From NCBI GenBank assembly GCA_028023455.1, contig JAQFVV010006199.1:2296001-2360000 (forward strand): DNA of 64,000 nucleotides, written 5' to 3'. Below, in pieces: positions 12,236 to 24,496 of this stretch (positions are counted from its first letter, which is position 1; each line of letters begins with the position of its first letter). The notes below the pieces were generated by a model. That model saw nothing but the letters and a program-made list of their open reading frames with translations. It was not told where the DNA came from and ran no database searches. The position numbers and the translations under genes were made by a program. The DNA comes from Epiperipatus broadwayi. Taxonomy: Eukaryota; Onychophora; Udeonychophora; Euonychophora; Peripatidae.

Positions 12236-12385
12236 TCAAGCTTTCTCAAAAGATGTGCATAGGAAAGCCCGAGCCATCTCATCTTCGTTTAGGTCGTAAT
12301 CAGGGCGATGGATGACCCTGGACCACTGCATGGAATAATTCTGGCAAAATTCGGCCCATAGCAACTCCGTCCGAGACCTCAACTC
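12236..12385 (-). CDS. Candidate terminal exon, unknown protein
   Basis: Minus-strand frame of 49 codons and a stop, read from directly after a splice-acceptor-like GGCTTGTAG (12394-12386). It includes TELLWAEFCQNYS and HRPDYDLNEDEMARAF, a composition that looks like real protein in a locally GC-richer segment. In this frame the acceptor itself contains a stop, so if the piece is coding it must start by splicing exactly there. I recognise no family. It may equally be a transposon remnant. Confidence 0.25.
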   Translation of the reverse strand, partial: ELRSRTELLWAEFCQNYSMQWSRVIHRPDYDLNEDEMARAFLCTSFEKA

Positions 12386-13230
12386 CTACAAGCCGATTCC
12401 ACAAAAATGTGGGTGTGGCAAGTTGGCGCATATATTTTACTTCAAATGATAAAGCATTCTACTTCAAAGAAATGGATCCAAAAGTCTTATTTGGCCTTTA
12501 TGTTAGCGCCACAATGCTTAATTGTATTATATTCCTCGTTTGAAATCTTAGCCTATAAATATCTATAGATGTGATGTTGTAGTCTAGCTAAATGTAGTTC
12601 TTAGATTAATTAATTTTCTTTTGATGTGTCGCTTAACGACTCGATAGTTATTTACAGAAATACTCCCATATACATTACTCATTCAAATAAAGTAAATAAA
12701 TCTTTATTGTGTATATTTTACATATACAATAAACTTCTGATAATTTGGTCAGTTAGTCAACCGACAATTATGTAAATCAACCTGAAATGTCAAGGTTGTG
12801 TTGCTCTCTTGTAATCCGGGAAAATTATTATAATTGTACACTACATAATCATGCTCGATTAATTATTGAAATATCATAACACCGTACCAAAAGTGACAAG
12901 ATATAAACTTATAAATAAATACCCATGTTAAAGTGTAAAATAAGCACAACACGACTTACTTGTAATAAATTTCTAATTTTCTATTTATGTTTATGATTAA
13001 ATATAATATAAAACAAAGCATCTCTGATCATTGCAATTTCTTTATTTAATTGATTTAGTTAATTTTAAGGTATAGTTATTAAATTATTAATGTCATGATG
13101 TGGAAAGTTATAAGATCTCACTAATGTTAAATATATATATATATTTGTCTTTACGTATGTATAAACGCACTTGCCATGATTTTCCCTGGAGTCTCTTCAT
13201 TTCTCTGTTATGTGATATCGGCCGGAAATA

Positions 13231-13614
13231 ACCTAGTACAAGGATCCCCAACCGTATGCCCACGGGCATCATGGCGCCTGCAGACCATTTTACGTGTGCC
13301 CACCGTTATCCGAACACAATAAAAAATTATTTATCTGATACAAATAAATTTAATTTTTAACATTTCTTATAAATTATTGTATTATATTGTAATCAAATTG
13401 TAGGGCATACTATACTTTTACAGTGTAAAAATATAAACATTAATTATATGTTAAAATTTTATTTTTGAAATAAATATTTTTTTGTACATTATGTGTATTA
13501 TTAACAATATCCAACTATAAATTTACATTGAAAAAATAAATGGTGCCCGCCACCTGGCCGGTATTATAAAATGTGCTCTTAAGTGCAAAAAGGTTGGGGA
13601 CTCCTGACCTAGTA
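13231..13614. mobile_element. hAT-type MITE, second copy, with 8-bp target duplication
   Basis: A 368-bp element (13239-13606) with ends CAAGGATCCCCAACC and GGTTGGGGACTCCTG and flanking duplication ACCTAGTA at 13231-13238 and 13607-13614. Its interior matches 2898-3232 (GGCGCCTGCAGAC, CTTAAGTGCAAAAAGG). It keeps ~30 bp near the left end (TGTGCCCACCGTTATCC) that the first copy lacks. Confidence 0.93.
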
Positions 13615-13785
13615 TCATCGGAGTTGTTGCTCATAAGTAATCGAATCTGGAAGCTGGGCATACGGAGTAGAGTTTGAGTGTTCCTGACATGTGTATCTCG
13701 CACATGACTGGACTCTAGGTACTTGTGCTCGGATTCTAGATTGAGTTATGTGATCATGCGAACCGACCGGTACAATATTTTTTTT
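13615..13785. other. GC-richer unassigned segment
   Basis: With the hAT element removed, 13190-13230 joins this stretch. The combined sequence is noticeably less AT-rich and contains CGATAT, CATGACTGG and GAACCGACCGGTAC. An 82-codon minus-strand ORF crosses it but shows no domain. Function unknown. Confidence 0.3.
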
Positions 13786-13863
13786 TTTAAAATAAACTTT
13801 CTGATAAATATTTTTCCTTACACAACTATTAATTACTACTAACTTGCTATCAGTTCTAAACAT

Positions 13864-16479
13864 TGTATAAATTTATAATTTGTGATATGTATTTAAATTA
13901 ATATTTTCAAATATTCATTAAAATAGTCAAAATATGGTCCAATTATAAACCTCTTCGTTTTTAAGCCTGCATCATGCGGCACGAATTTTCAAATTATAAG
14001 CATCCGGTTTTAGCTTAATATTAACAGAAATCTACGTAATCTACGCATGTGCTTTTTACACCTTCATTTCCATCTTTCTTTCTAGTTTCAGAAAAGTTAA
14101 GTTTTATTTTTCTAGGACAAAAATTAAAAAATTTATGATAATTTTTGTGATCAAGTAAATTGAATTTTTTTGTTTTTCTCTCAGTTTTTTCATTTTTAAA
14201 GCAACAATATTCACCCTAAAAATTACATCGGAAAAAATACAACTTTTTACTGATGTACTTAAAAGAATGAACCTTATTGAGAGCCGATGGAAAGTGCTTA
14301 ATTTTATATATTTTTTAATTATTATTTGAAAATTTAATTATTATTTGAATTTATATTTGATAAAAAAATTATTACTGAAACTAACATATACGCTGATCAA
14401 AAAAATAGCTTGTGAATCACGTGTAAATTTATATCGTGAATTATCTGCATTTTTTGGTACGATGTGGGATTGGGTCCAGTATATGAATTAGGTGATATGA
14501 GACAAAGATAAACATATTTTGCAAATATTACGGCCTGATTTAAATTTTTCTACTATGTCTTGTCTGCATTTTAATAAAATAAGTAAAACTTTCTATATGT
14601 AATAATAATAATACGCAAATGCTAAAAGTAAAAGATTTTGACAGTATATAAACTTAGGCCGATTATGCACTACTGCAATGTAAATTTCAAAACTGCATAT
14701 CAAATGCAAGAGAGGTGGTAGATAATGAAGCTATTATTAAATTTATGATCATAATAGCATGAAACAATGAGCTCTCAAAATCTATAAAGATAGGATAAAT
14801 AATACTAAACCACACGGAGTCTAAACTACTAACTTATGTACCTCAAGCTTAATTCTATAATGAATTTAGTATTTCATTCATTTTTTATTCTATTTTATTA
14901 TATATATAGTGACTATTTTAGTAGTAATTTTTAATAAATTGCAAACATTATTGAAGTTCTTTATTATAATATTCAAATGATACTAATTATTGATCAATAT
15001 TAACTACTTGTTATAAGGGATGTTATATATTCATTGTAAACCCCTGTAAGAAAATACATTTTGAAGAGCTATTAGAAAAAATGAGAGATACTAATGTCTT
15101 TATTTGATGAATTTTCAAGGTGATGGATTACCTTAGGTAAGTGTTATTATATATCAATTTGAAATTTTATGATGAATCCAACTTACCTACTAACAAATAT
15201 ATAATTTTAAGCTGTATGCATGATAATTTTGCATTTATGAAATAATATGAAAATAATTATTAGAAATATTAACTTTTATTCTTTTTTTTATTACTTTGAA
15301 TATCAATGACTATTTTTTTTCAGCTTAAGTACATTCTTTGATGTTTTATGTTTCGAACAATATATATTATGTCATTTTTGAATAATATAAACTTAAGTTA
15401 TAATAAAATTTGTGGCTTAACATAATTTTTTAAATATTCAATATGGCTGCTTCGCCAGCAAAGAGGATAAATGTGAGAAATAATAATTTATTCTTATTTA
15501 TGAAAGTATAATAATGTCATATTATTTAAAGATAATTAATTATAATGATGTTTAATTGGTAATGAGTATTTATTTTGTATATGATAGTTGGTCAACGCTG
15601 CATGTATTGACAATTTGAATACTGGGTGATGGAATATGTTTAGTTGATATTATTATTACCAGTTATAAACTTCCTATGGCTTCATTTGTATGACTTCATT
15701 TTATAATAAATAATTTTATAAGAGCATAGGTGATATCACGATATATTAATGAGTTCGGTTAAAACAATGAATTAGTATTGATATAATTTAAATATTATAT
15801 ATATATGCTCTTAAGTATAGCTGCTCTTTTAATGCTGTTACTTTAAATATTATTTTAAATATTAAGTTTATCCTATCTTTATAGGCATTTCACTCATGGC
15901 TTCATCTTATAAGCCCTCGGTATATAGATTTCTGGATTACTAATTATTTATATCAATGCTATCAAGGTTTAGTTTCGCAATATGATGACTTGTCAAACAT
16001 GTATACATTGGCTAATTTAATATGTGAATTTAAATATTAATAATTGTTACAACATTATTGTTGGGTTTTTTTTAAATAAATTATTTTGTTTAGTAAATAT
16101 ATATTTGATTTTATTATTGATAATTACTTGATCAATAATTTGAATAAAATTATAAATTATTAATATGTTAAATATAATATAAATTTGACCATGCTAGATA
16201 AACTTGTCACTTTTCTTCAGAATTTATTATTAGTATAAGAATTTTTTTTATCTAATTTATGTTTTCCCACTGTTTGTGAGTACGTGTGATTTTGCTGGTA
16301 AACTTCTTTCTTTAGGATATGCTTTCATTAATTAAAAATATTAAATAACAATTAGGTATAGGAAAGAGGTCTAGATTTATTACATAGTAGTACCTCCTAG
16401 TGAATTTACATACCAAACTATTTTATCCATTACATTAAATGATATGCAATATAAGTTTATCTTTTTAAAAATATTCTTT
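13864..16479. other. No gene recognised
   Basis: Long AT-rich stretch without open frames of note. I found no missing CDC42 exon in it. Confidence 0.4.
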
Positions 16480-18150
16480 ATTAAGATTTTACTGCAATGA
16501 GTTATTAGCTCAGATATACATACGGTACACCATTTCAATTTTGGAAACACAAAAATGGTTATATACAGTAGTTTTTCTAATCATTCACATTCAAAAAAGT
16601 CATTTATAGTCAACAGTCAATTAATTTCTGGATTAAAAAAAAAATATCTTAAAAAATTGTTTTAAACTGATAGACTCTCATTACACACTTTAAGCATGCA
16701 TTGTTTTTCTATATCCATATGCTTTCTTTGGTCCCACATCAATGTCACAAAAATGTTATCTTTTTTATAGATCCATAATTTCTTTGCATCTATCATTAAT
16801 CATAATTTTAACAGTATTTGTCTATATGGACATTTTCAAAATTTATATACAAATTCTACTTTAATATAATAAAGAATGAAATGATATCTGTGAAAATGAA
16901 AATAATCTTACACTTGATATTATCAAGAAATTATCAATTATTACTAATTGACAATCCTCGAGGTCAAACCAGTTTTTTCATTAAACTTACAATAGTTCTT
17001 AAGTTCTTACGTGGATCTAAATCCAGAAAGCTATTTTTTATAAGGGTGAGCATGTGAAGGAATAGCTTTCTTGACATTCTGCAAATATAATTTTAAACTT
17101 CTCCAGAGAATTGTATATGGTGAATTAAATATTTCCATGGATTGTTATCCATGAAAATAGAATATAACCATTAACCTCCATATTTTAAATAGAAACAAAC
17201 TACAATAAGAAACTTGAAATAAAATAAGGTTATAAAAAAAAGCATTTATATTTAATTGATACATTTTTCAAAATTTATAACTATTGTGATAACAAAATTA
17301 ATTATATATGATATGAACACAAATTTTGCAAATAGAGGTAAGAAATGTTCTAAATTATAAAATATGATTTGTTCTTTTCATGCATTGGAATGAATAATCA
17401 TTAATTTTTTTATTTATAATTTTTAATAGGTTTCCACATTTATCATTCCTTTTCTCTGATCCCTTGGAAATATTAATAGATATTGTTGGAATAGATACTT
17501 GTCCAATTGTATGAAATACATTTCTTCAAAATGATCTATCAACTGACAGACTAAATCTATTAATTTTTCAAAGTAATTCCATCATTATGCTGCCAGAATA
17601 AATTTATCTCTTTGCTAGTCCTTTTCTTTCATCAATAATTTTTATAAGCATTATATATTTTTGATCATATCTCATGATATGATCAAAACAACTTTAGTCA
17701 ATCACTTTTGCTTCAAACCTAATGTAATCTACGTATCCTTGCTGTAAATGAAAGTCTACAAATATCACAATTCAAAAGTTTAATTACTTTTCTTATATTT
17801 TCTCATAGTTTGCCTTTTACGTGCAGTTATAAAAAAACATGACAACTTGAATGCCTCTTACATCTAAAAACTTTTTCCAGGTTTTCGTCTTTGTCCAATA
17901 TTAATATGCAAAGATGTTATTACATTCTATTGTTAATGACTGATCCAAGAAGACAATTATGTGTTATTCACCTCTATGCTTTCGTCACCTACATGATTGT
18001 CATAGTCATCAACATAATGTATCCATTTAGATGTGATTTAATCTTTTTTTCCCCCTTAACTTTCCTAAAGAGTCATAAGCTAAGCTCTTCTTGTATTTTC
18101 AACTTTAAATACTGTACTTCCCCCACCTACCACAAATACCATGTTTAATA
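16480..18150 (-). pseudogene. Decayed coding-like tract on the minus strand, possibly a transposase
   Basis: Reading the minus strand gives short protein-like runs broken by stops and frameshifts, for example WIHYVDDYDNHVGDES (near 18020-17970), FVDFHLQQGYVDYIRFEAKV and IIDERKGLAKR (17770-17610), and MLTLIKNSFLDLDP (near 17050). The run of plausible pieces in one strand and consistent order suggests one ancient ORF, most likely of a DNA transposon, but I cannot name the superfamily. Confidence 0.25.
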
Positions 18151-18809
18151 TAGATGCAACCCTATCAGAATAAAAGATTCGTTAAACAAAAAAACGTTCA
18201 TTAATTTAAAAAAAAAATCATTCAGGAAAATATAGTTATTAATTCACAATATTGTCTGAAGTTATATAAAAACAGTAATCATTATACAATTCCTTGGACT
18301 CAATTTTTTTAAAAAAAAAACAAAACCTCATTTTATTAAGTTTCTTTAAATTTTAAACACACTCATTGTTATAAACAAGTACTGAAGTTAATTTAGTAAA
18401 ATTAAATAAATATAACTATACTTTTATCTATTTAAAATTTTTGTATTACTATATATAGAATCTATATTACACCTGCGTCTAGTTTTATGTGGTAGATAGG
18501 TTCCTCAGAAAACGCTCACAAAAGAAATTGCACAAAAATACTTAACTTATCTTGAAAAATGGGGGATAGGTTACTGTAAATTTCAAAAATCGCATAAAAG
18601 CAAAGCAACAATGTAAAACTACTTTAAAATTCGCATAAAAAAAATAATAATAATAAAATGACTAATAAAAAATTTCAAATTTGAAAAAAAATACAAGACA
18701 AACTTTTTTTTATTAATTACAATATTTAATTTTATTCAAAACAATATATTTTTACGAGTATTTTTTTTTTTTCATACATGCACGGTATTTTAATCATTAT
18801 CGCTATTTG

Positions 18810-18890
18810 AGACATCAGATTTGTCATGATGTGATGTGATGTACTGTAGCTTCTCCTTAAACGAAGTCAAGACGAAATACAATTAAAACG
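18810..18890 (-). repeat. LINE-tail-like cassette inside the TA-flanked transposon
   Basis: Minus strand reads CTTGACTTCGTTTAAGGAG then AGCTACAGTACATCACATCA. The same block is at about 56505-56560 in copy B, and close relatives end the two LINE fossils at about 880-930 and 27545-27590. Confidence 0.7.
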
Positions 18891-19283
18891 TTTTCCAATC
18901 GCGGTTGATCATTTCCATTTCGCTAAGCGATCTAAAATTGAAATTTTTGTTTCCAAAGAAATTCATTTTCTTGGGATTAGGGTAAATTAAAAGTTTAAAA
19001 TAAAAATAAGAATTTACTCTTACGATAATAAAAAGACACAGACTCACCACTGATGGGCAAAATTTAATTAAAACCAACAATTAAAAATTAAATTATTATT
19101 TTTGTCTTTAATTTTTTAATTTTCAATTCCGTTTAAAAATCAAATTTCATTGTTTCACATCACATTAATTTCAGATCACCTTACTTAATTTTTAAATTGT
19201 TAATTACAATTAAAAACCAGATTTTACTTGTCAAATTTAATTGTGGCCACGGCTGTTACTCACCTTTTAAAAATAAACTTGAC

Positions 19284-19590
19284 TAATTGATTACGTACTC
19301 TTTTTATAAAAAGCAAAATAAGAACGTGATTTAAAATGCAAAAACAACAACATACATAGTATTTTTTATCTATAACGTTTGAACAGATTTACATAATAAT
19401 AATCATGTAAAACTTATTACTTGCGGACAATAAATGATTAATTGATTACGTACTCTTTTTTTAAAAAGCAAGAATAGAATGAGATTTAAAATACAAAAAC
19501 AACAACATAAGGCATCTATAACGTTTGAACAGATTTACATTATAATCTTGTAAAATTTAATGTGTGTTTATAAAATGGGGAAATCCTGAT
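19284..19590 (+). repeat. Two-copy tandem duplication, about 155-bp period
   Basis: TTGATTACGTACTCTTTTT, then CAAAAACAACAACATA, then TATAACGTTTGAACAGATTT occur twice in order with about 155-bp spacing, inside copy A. Copy B has the block once, on the opposite strand. Confidence 0.85.
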
Positions 19591-19675
19591 TTTAAATGAA
19601 TTATGAGCTTCTTTATTGCACAAAATCTATTACAGTACTATTATAAAGCACTGAAAATATTGAAATTATTAAATG

Positions 19676-19774
19676 GAAGTCGAACTCCGATAATGCGCTA
19701 TTACTTTAAATATGACGCGAGTGCGCGAAATTTATAATATTTAAAGTAATGATGCATTATCGGAGCTCGACTTC
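19676..19774. repeat. Strong hairpin within the TA-flanked transposon
   Basis: GAAGTCGAACTCCGATAATG... (19676) pairs with ...CATTATCGGAGCTCGACTTC (ending 19774), arms of about 35 bp. The loop contains GACGCGAGTGCGCG. Copy B keeps the same hairpin at 55913-56010, so it is a conserved feature of the family, probably subterminal. Confidence 0.9.
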
Positions 19775-20226
19775 AGATCTAATAATTTTTATCGCATGAA
19801 AGAAAACTGCATACAAAGATATTAAGAAGAGACATGAATTGCATAACTTCAAAATCGCATTAAATAAATCCGCATAAAATGAGACCCGGGTGTATTTCAA
19901 TTTTTTTTATTGGGGAGGGGTTACATATAAAGTAATTTGACAAATATTTAAGACATCTATGAAGAAACTGTTACCCATATATTTAAAACTGCTTCATTTT
20001 TTTTCTTTTCTGAATATGGCAATATAAAATGCATTCCTATATTTTGAGATAACCATATAATTATTATTTTTCAAATTAAAAAATGTCACACATTCTTTTT
20101 TTTAATGTGTATTATATATACTGTATAGTTAAAAATAATTTCTGATTTATACGTTTTTCAAGTCTTACCTATATATATATATGCATAAATTAAAAAAAAA
20201 AAGCATTTTTTTTATAACAATCATAC

Positions 20227-20641
<415 letters not shown>

Positions 20642-21141
20642 AATAGCAAATTAAAAACTAAAATCCATATTTTTATTTTCGGATGAAAAATGAAAATAAT
20701 ATAAAATAAAAAATTTGGGAGACTATACTATTATTTAATAAGTGGGACAAAAAAATTCTTATTGCAAAGATAATTTTAAATATTATGTTCAAGATTTTAT
20801 ACAATACAAAAAAAAAAAACTTAAATTTTCAAGCATTAAATTATAAATGGTATTCAATTTTTCAACTCTTATTTACATCTGCACTTATTAGGATTGCCTT
20901 CTCTAATTTTCTTTTATCTTCATCATATTATAAATTAACAGACAGTGTGTATGAAGTACCACTGTCCTATTTAAATCTATATACTTTTGTCACCATAAAG
21001 ATATTTTATCATATAATATATTAAGAGTATTACATGACATCATATAATTCCAACTTAATTATTGCTGTTTTAGCTGCATGTTTTTTTTCTCTTTTACTAG
21101 TTATACTACCTACTGTAAGTTTTACTAATAAATGCCAGATG

Positions 21142-21347
21142 AGTACCTTATATTGTGTCCTATCAAAAAACCTTAGACTAGTTTCAAGCTTATGGCTTTC
21201 ATTAATGCGAAGCTTTGAATCATAAAACAGTGCACTTGATCTGCAGTGCTGTGATTTTAAAAGTCCAGATGCACTGTTCCATGATCCAAAGGTCCTAACT
21301 GATAAAAGCCATAAGCTTGAGATGGCCGATAGCACAAGATAGGGTAC
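21142..21347. repeat. Long imperfect inverted repeat (foldback) upstream of CDC42
   Basis: GTACCTTATATTGTGTCCTATC on the left pairs with GATAGCACAAGATAGGGTAC on the right. Further in, CAAGCTTATGGCTTT pairs with AAAAGCCATAAGCTTG, and CTTTGAATCATAAAACAG with CTGTTCCATGATCCAAAG. The centre is near 21245 and the arms are about 95 bp. The open frames on both strands here are by-products of this symmetry. A foldback transposon or hairpin RNA source is possible. Confidence 0.85.
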
Positions 21348-21399
21348 TGTCACATGACTTCCATTTGTTATAATAGGTGGCATAATTATAGTGGGGAAA

Positions 21400-23890
21400 A
21401 AAAAATCTATTAAGAATACTTCATAATTTCAGTAACCTCTTCTTTGCAAATCTAACTATTATAAAACTTTTAACTAAGCTGAAAAAACTACTATTCTAAG
21501 CATGTTTAATGAAGAGCTGTCATTTAAGATGTTAAGCTTGAATTTTTGTGGATTGTTCTATTATCTTTAACTAAACGTTGTTGCTAATAAGATAATCTAT
21601 ACTATCCCACAAAAATTGATACTGAGCAATTTTTAGGAAGATTACTCCATTTCACAATAATATATTAGGATGAGCGGAACAAGCATTAAAAACAGAATAA
21701 TAGTTGAGTAAAGACTGCCATTTTTCTGATGTGCAGTCATTTCTCAAACTTTTGCATTTTTGAAGTATACTGATTTTGATTACTAAATAATGACAATAAC
21801 TCAATTTCTCATTACTAACAGAATTATATAGGAGGAAAAATTAAATCTTTTTTCCATGACTTAAGTTTTCATCTTAAACTGTGTAATCATTCATAAGCAA
21901 TAGATTTATACAGATTATAAAAAACATATTAATTTTCTACATTTTTCATTAGTAAAAATATTTTGAGTTAAAATTACGAACATTATTTTTCAGAAAATAA
22001 AATTCTTACATTATCTTTAAAAATAATTATAGTGAAAAATTAATGAGCAATCTGTGCAATGATAGTATGATATATAAAGAAAATATGAAAAAACAATAAT
22101 TTAAAATTAAAATGGAAAAATAAAATTGTAAATAAGATAATGAAAATGCTAAAAGTAAAGATAATGTTGAAATAATGTATCGTTTATAAAACACTAGACA
22201 AAGTAATAAGAAAATTATAATGGAAAATAGCATGACAAGTGCAATAAATGTGGGGGGGAGGGGGAATCATATAACAACTAATAATGCCTTGTGCCAAAAA
22301 AATAATAGAAAGCATGTCACAGCATTAAGAAAGATAAATGTCAAGGCCATATATCTTTTTTTGATATGTCATAAAAGGAATGATAGAAGGAATGTAAGTT
22401 ATAAAACATACTAGAAATATTAAAAATAGAAAGTGCTATGAAACATTAAATATTCAAGAAAATAATGATAAATACCAATGAATATGATTAAAAGATTAGT
22501 ACAATTGGGGGCGATGTGATCATTATTAAATAATTGAAAATTATAAATTAACATAGACATTTTGGAATTAAACTGAAGAATATATATGTGTGAGTTTGAG
22601 CAATAGTTAATGACTATCAGAACTTCATACTTATCTTAAAAAATGGAATGTAAGTTGATCAAAAGCTAAATACTAGTTATTGTAGTTTTCTCAGATCGAT
22701 TTATCATACATCATTCATCTCCTTATACTGTGACAATGAGATCATGTACTTTGCTAACCACATTTCCATCCTTCAACTACATGCACAGCAATTCTGACTT
22801 CAATTCTCTTTATCATTTTTTTTTTTACTTCAAGCCCTTGAGAATTAACTAAGCAGTGATAAGTTTAGCTTACTGGTGTAATCAATTGTGATCTTTGCTT
22901 GAGGCAGTACAAACTTGGATTCGAGATAAAAATTTCAGCTTGATAAAGATTGTATATTTAGGCAGTCTTATTTAGGGATCTCCTACTTAAAATGAAAATA
23001 AAAGGTATCTAAAAAAGTTCTCTAAAAATGACTTGTCTCAAAACAATTTGTATAGATTGTTGTTTCTGATGGATTATTCATTAAAATGATAAATATATCA
23101 GTTGTGATAAAAAGGGTAAAGGTAGTACTAAATTATTATATTTTGCCTACTAAATGTAAGTATAGTGAATGTGTAAACTTTTATTTTGATACCAATTTTT
23201 TATGACTTGAATAAAGACCAGCACCAGTAACTAATGAGCTGTCAATATTTAATATCAATATAGCTGTTCCTAGTGAAACTTCTAACCAGAGAAAGAGTAC
23301 ATATATATATATTTGAAGGGCTGATTAGCCAGTAAAAAAAGATTGCACAATGTTGGATTTTAGTATTTTCTAATATTGGAATTCCTCCATTAATACAGGA
23401 AAGATTGTATTAAAACTTGGCTTGCACAATAATACTAGACTATTCTATTAACATGTATGCTTCTGTGTTAGATTCAAAGAAAACTTTTATTCCTCATTAA
23501 TAAATAGCATTATTACACATTCAAAGATTCTTTTTCTTTGAGATTTAAATGCATGTGTTGATCAAAAATTATTGATGCTATGACTATGGTCTGCTGTTAT
23601 TGAATTTTTGGACTACATAGGGATTATCACAAACATTTTGTTTCGACAAAAAAATTTCTATAAAAAATGAATGAGATTTAATAAATTATAGTTAAAATCA
23701 ATATACAAGTTCATATTATACTAGCACTCACAAAATTGTTTGAAAAATCACTGATTAATATGCTTAAAAATAATAAGATCTTATTCTAATTGTATTCACA
23801 AAAAAAAAAAAAGACGTCCGTTCTTTAGAAGTACAATATTTATTATGTAACTTCAATCTTTTAAATTTTTTTCTCAAAACAATGTAATTC
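21400..23890. other. No gene recognised; sequence upstream of CDC42
   Basis: AT-rich, with a G-run at about 22251-22264. It may hold the CDC42 non-coding first exon and promoter, but I cannot point to them. Confidence 0.35.
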
Positions 23891-23894
23891 AAAA

Positions 23895-24075
23895 TAAATA
23901 CATACAAAATGTATATATAAAAAAGCTTGGATTAATACTTTACAGCATGGTCTGCTAAGCATGATTTAGACTATGAATATGACAACCAGTTAGTTGAAAG
24001 GATGCTTAGCATACCATGCGGTTAAGTATTAAACCAAGCTTTTCATTATATATATTTTGCATGTAATTATTTTGA
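23895..24075. repeat. Foldback/MITE-like inverted repeat
   Basis: GCATGGTCTGCTAAGCAT (23945) mirrors ATGCTTAGCATACCATGC (24002). AAGCTTGGATTAATACTT mirrors AAGTATTAAACCAAGCTT further out, and the outermost ATACAAAATGTATATAT/ATATATATTTTGCATG also pair loosely. The arms are about 70-75 bp around a centre near 23982. Confidence 0.8.
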
Positions 24076-24496
24076 AGTATTTATTACATACTATGCAAAT
24101 TTTAATATGTCAATTTTACCTATTTATTTAGATTTGAACAAAGACACCCAGTTTAAATAAACAAAAACAATTCTTTACAACCTTATAAATGGAAAGGCAG
24201 GAGTAATTTTAAAATAGTGATGAAATGTTAGTTTCAATATTAGCATTTTTTAGGGATATATGTAATCATGAAGTTGTGCGGCCTGACCTTAAGGATTGGT
24301 TTAATTTTTAAACACAAAAAGAATATGTAAGATTGGGAATAACTATCATGGGATATCACTATTGCTTCCTGTCATAAACGGCAATCAGAGACTCCAGAAA
24401 GCACTATAGCCATGGTTTTTGTGTCAGATAAATGCAAGACAGGTGTCTGAAACAGAAGAGTAATTTATATATTTTTTTTATTAATAAGGTCAGCAT

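Larger units (their letters stand above)
18470..19892 (-). mobile_element. TA-flanked inverted-repeat DNA transposon (non-autonomous), copy A
   Basis: Ends are CACCTGCGTCTAGTTTTATG (18470) and, inverted at the right end, CACCCGGGTCTCATTTTATG (19892). TA flanks both sides (18468-18469, 19893-19894). A strong hairpin lies near the right end. It is in reverse orientation relative to the copy at 55846-56915. TA duplication and terminal CA fit a Tc1/mariner-type element. No transposase ORF survives. An internal 155-bp duplication makes it longer than copy B. Confidence 0.85.

Noticed and set aside
13515-13863. Two overlapping minus-strand ORFs near 13.6 kb
   Set aside because: They run across the end of an hAT MITE into unrelated sequence, and the reading differs from what the pre-insertion site would give.
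21030-21383. 117-codon minus-strand ORF and the overlapping plus-strand ORF as host genes
   Set aside because: Both follow from the long inverted repeat at 21142-21347; no domain is visible.
23818-24110. A CRISPR array or satellite around 23.9 kb
   Set aside because: There is only one inverted pair, no spaced direct repeats, and the sequence is eukaryotic.
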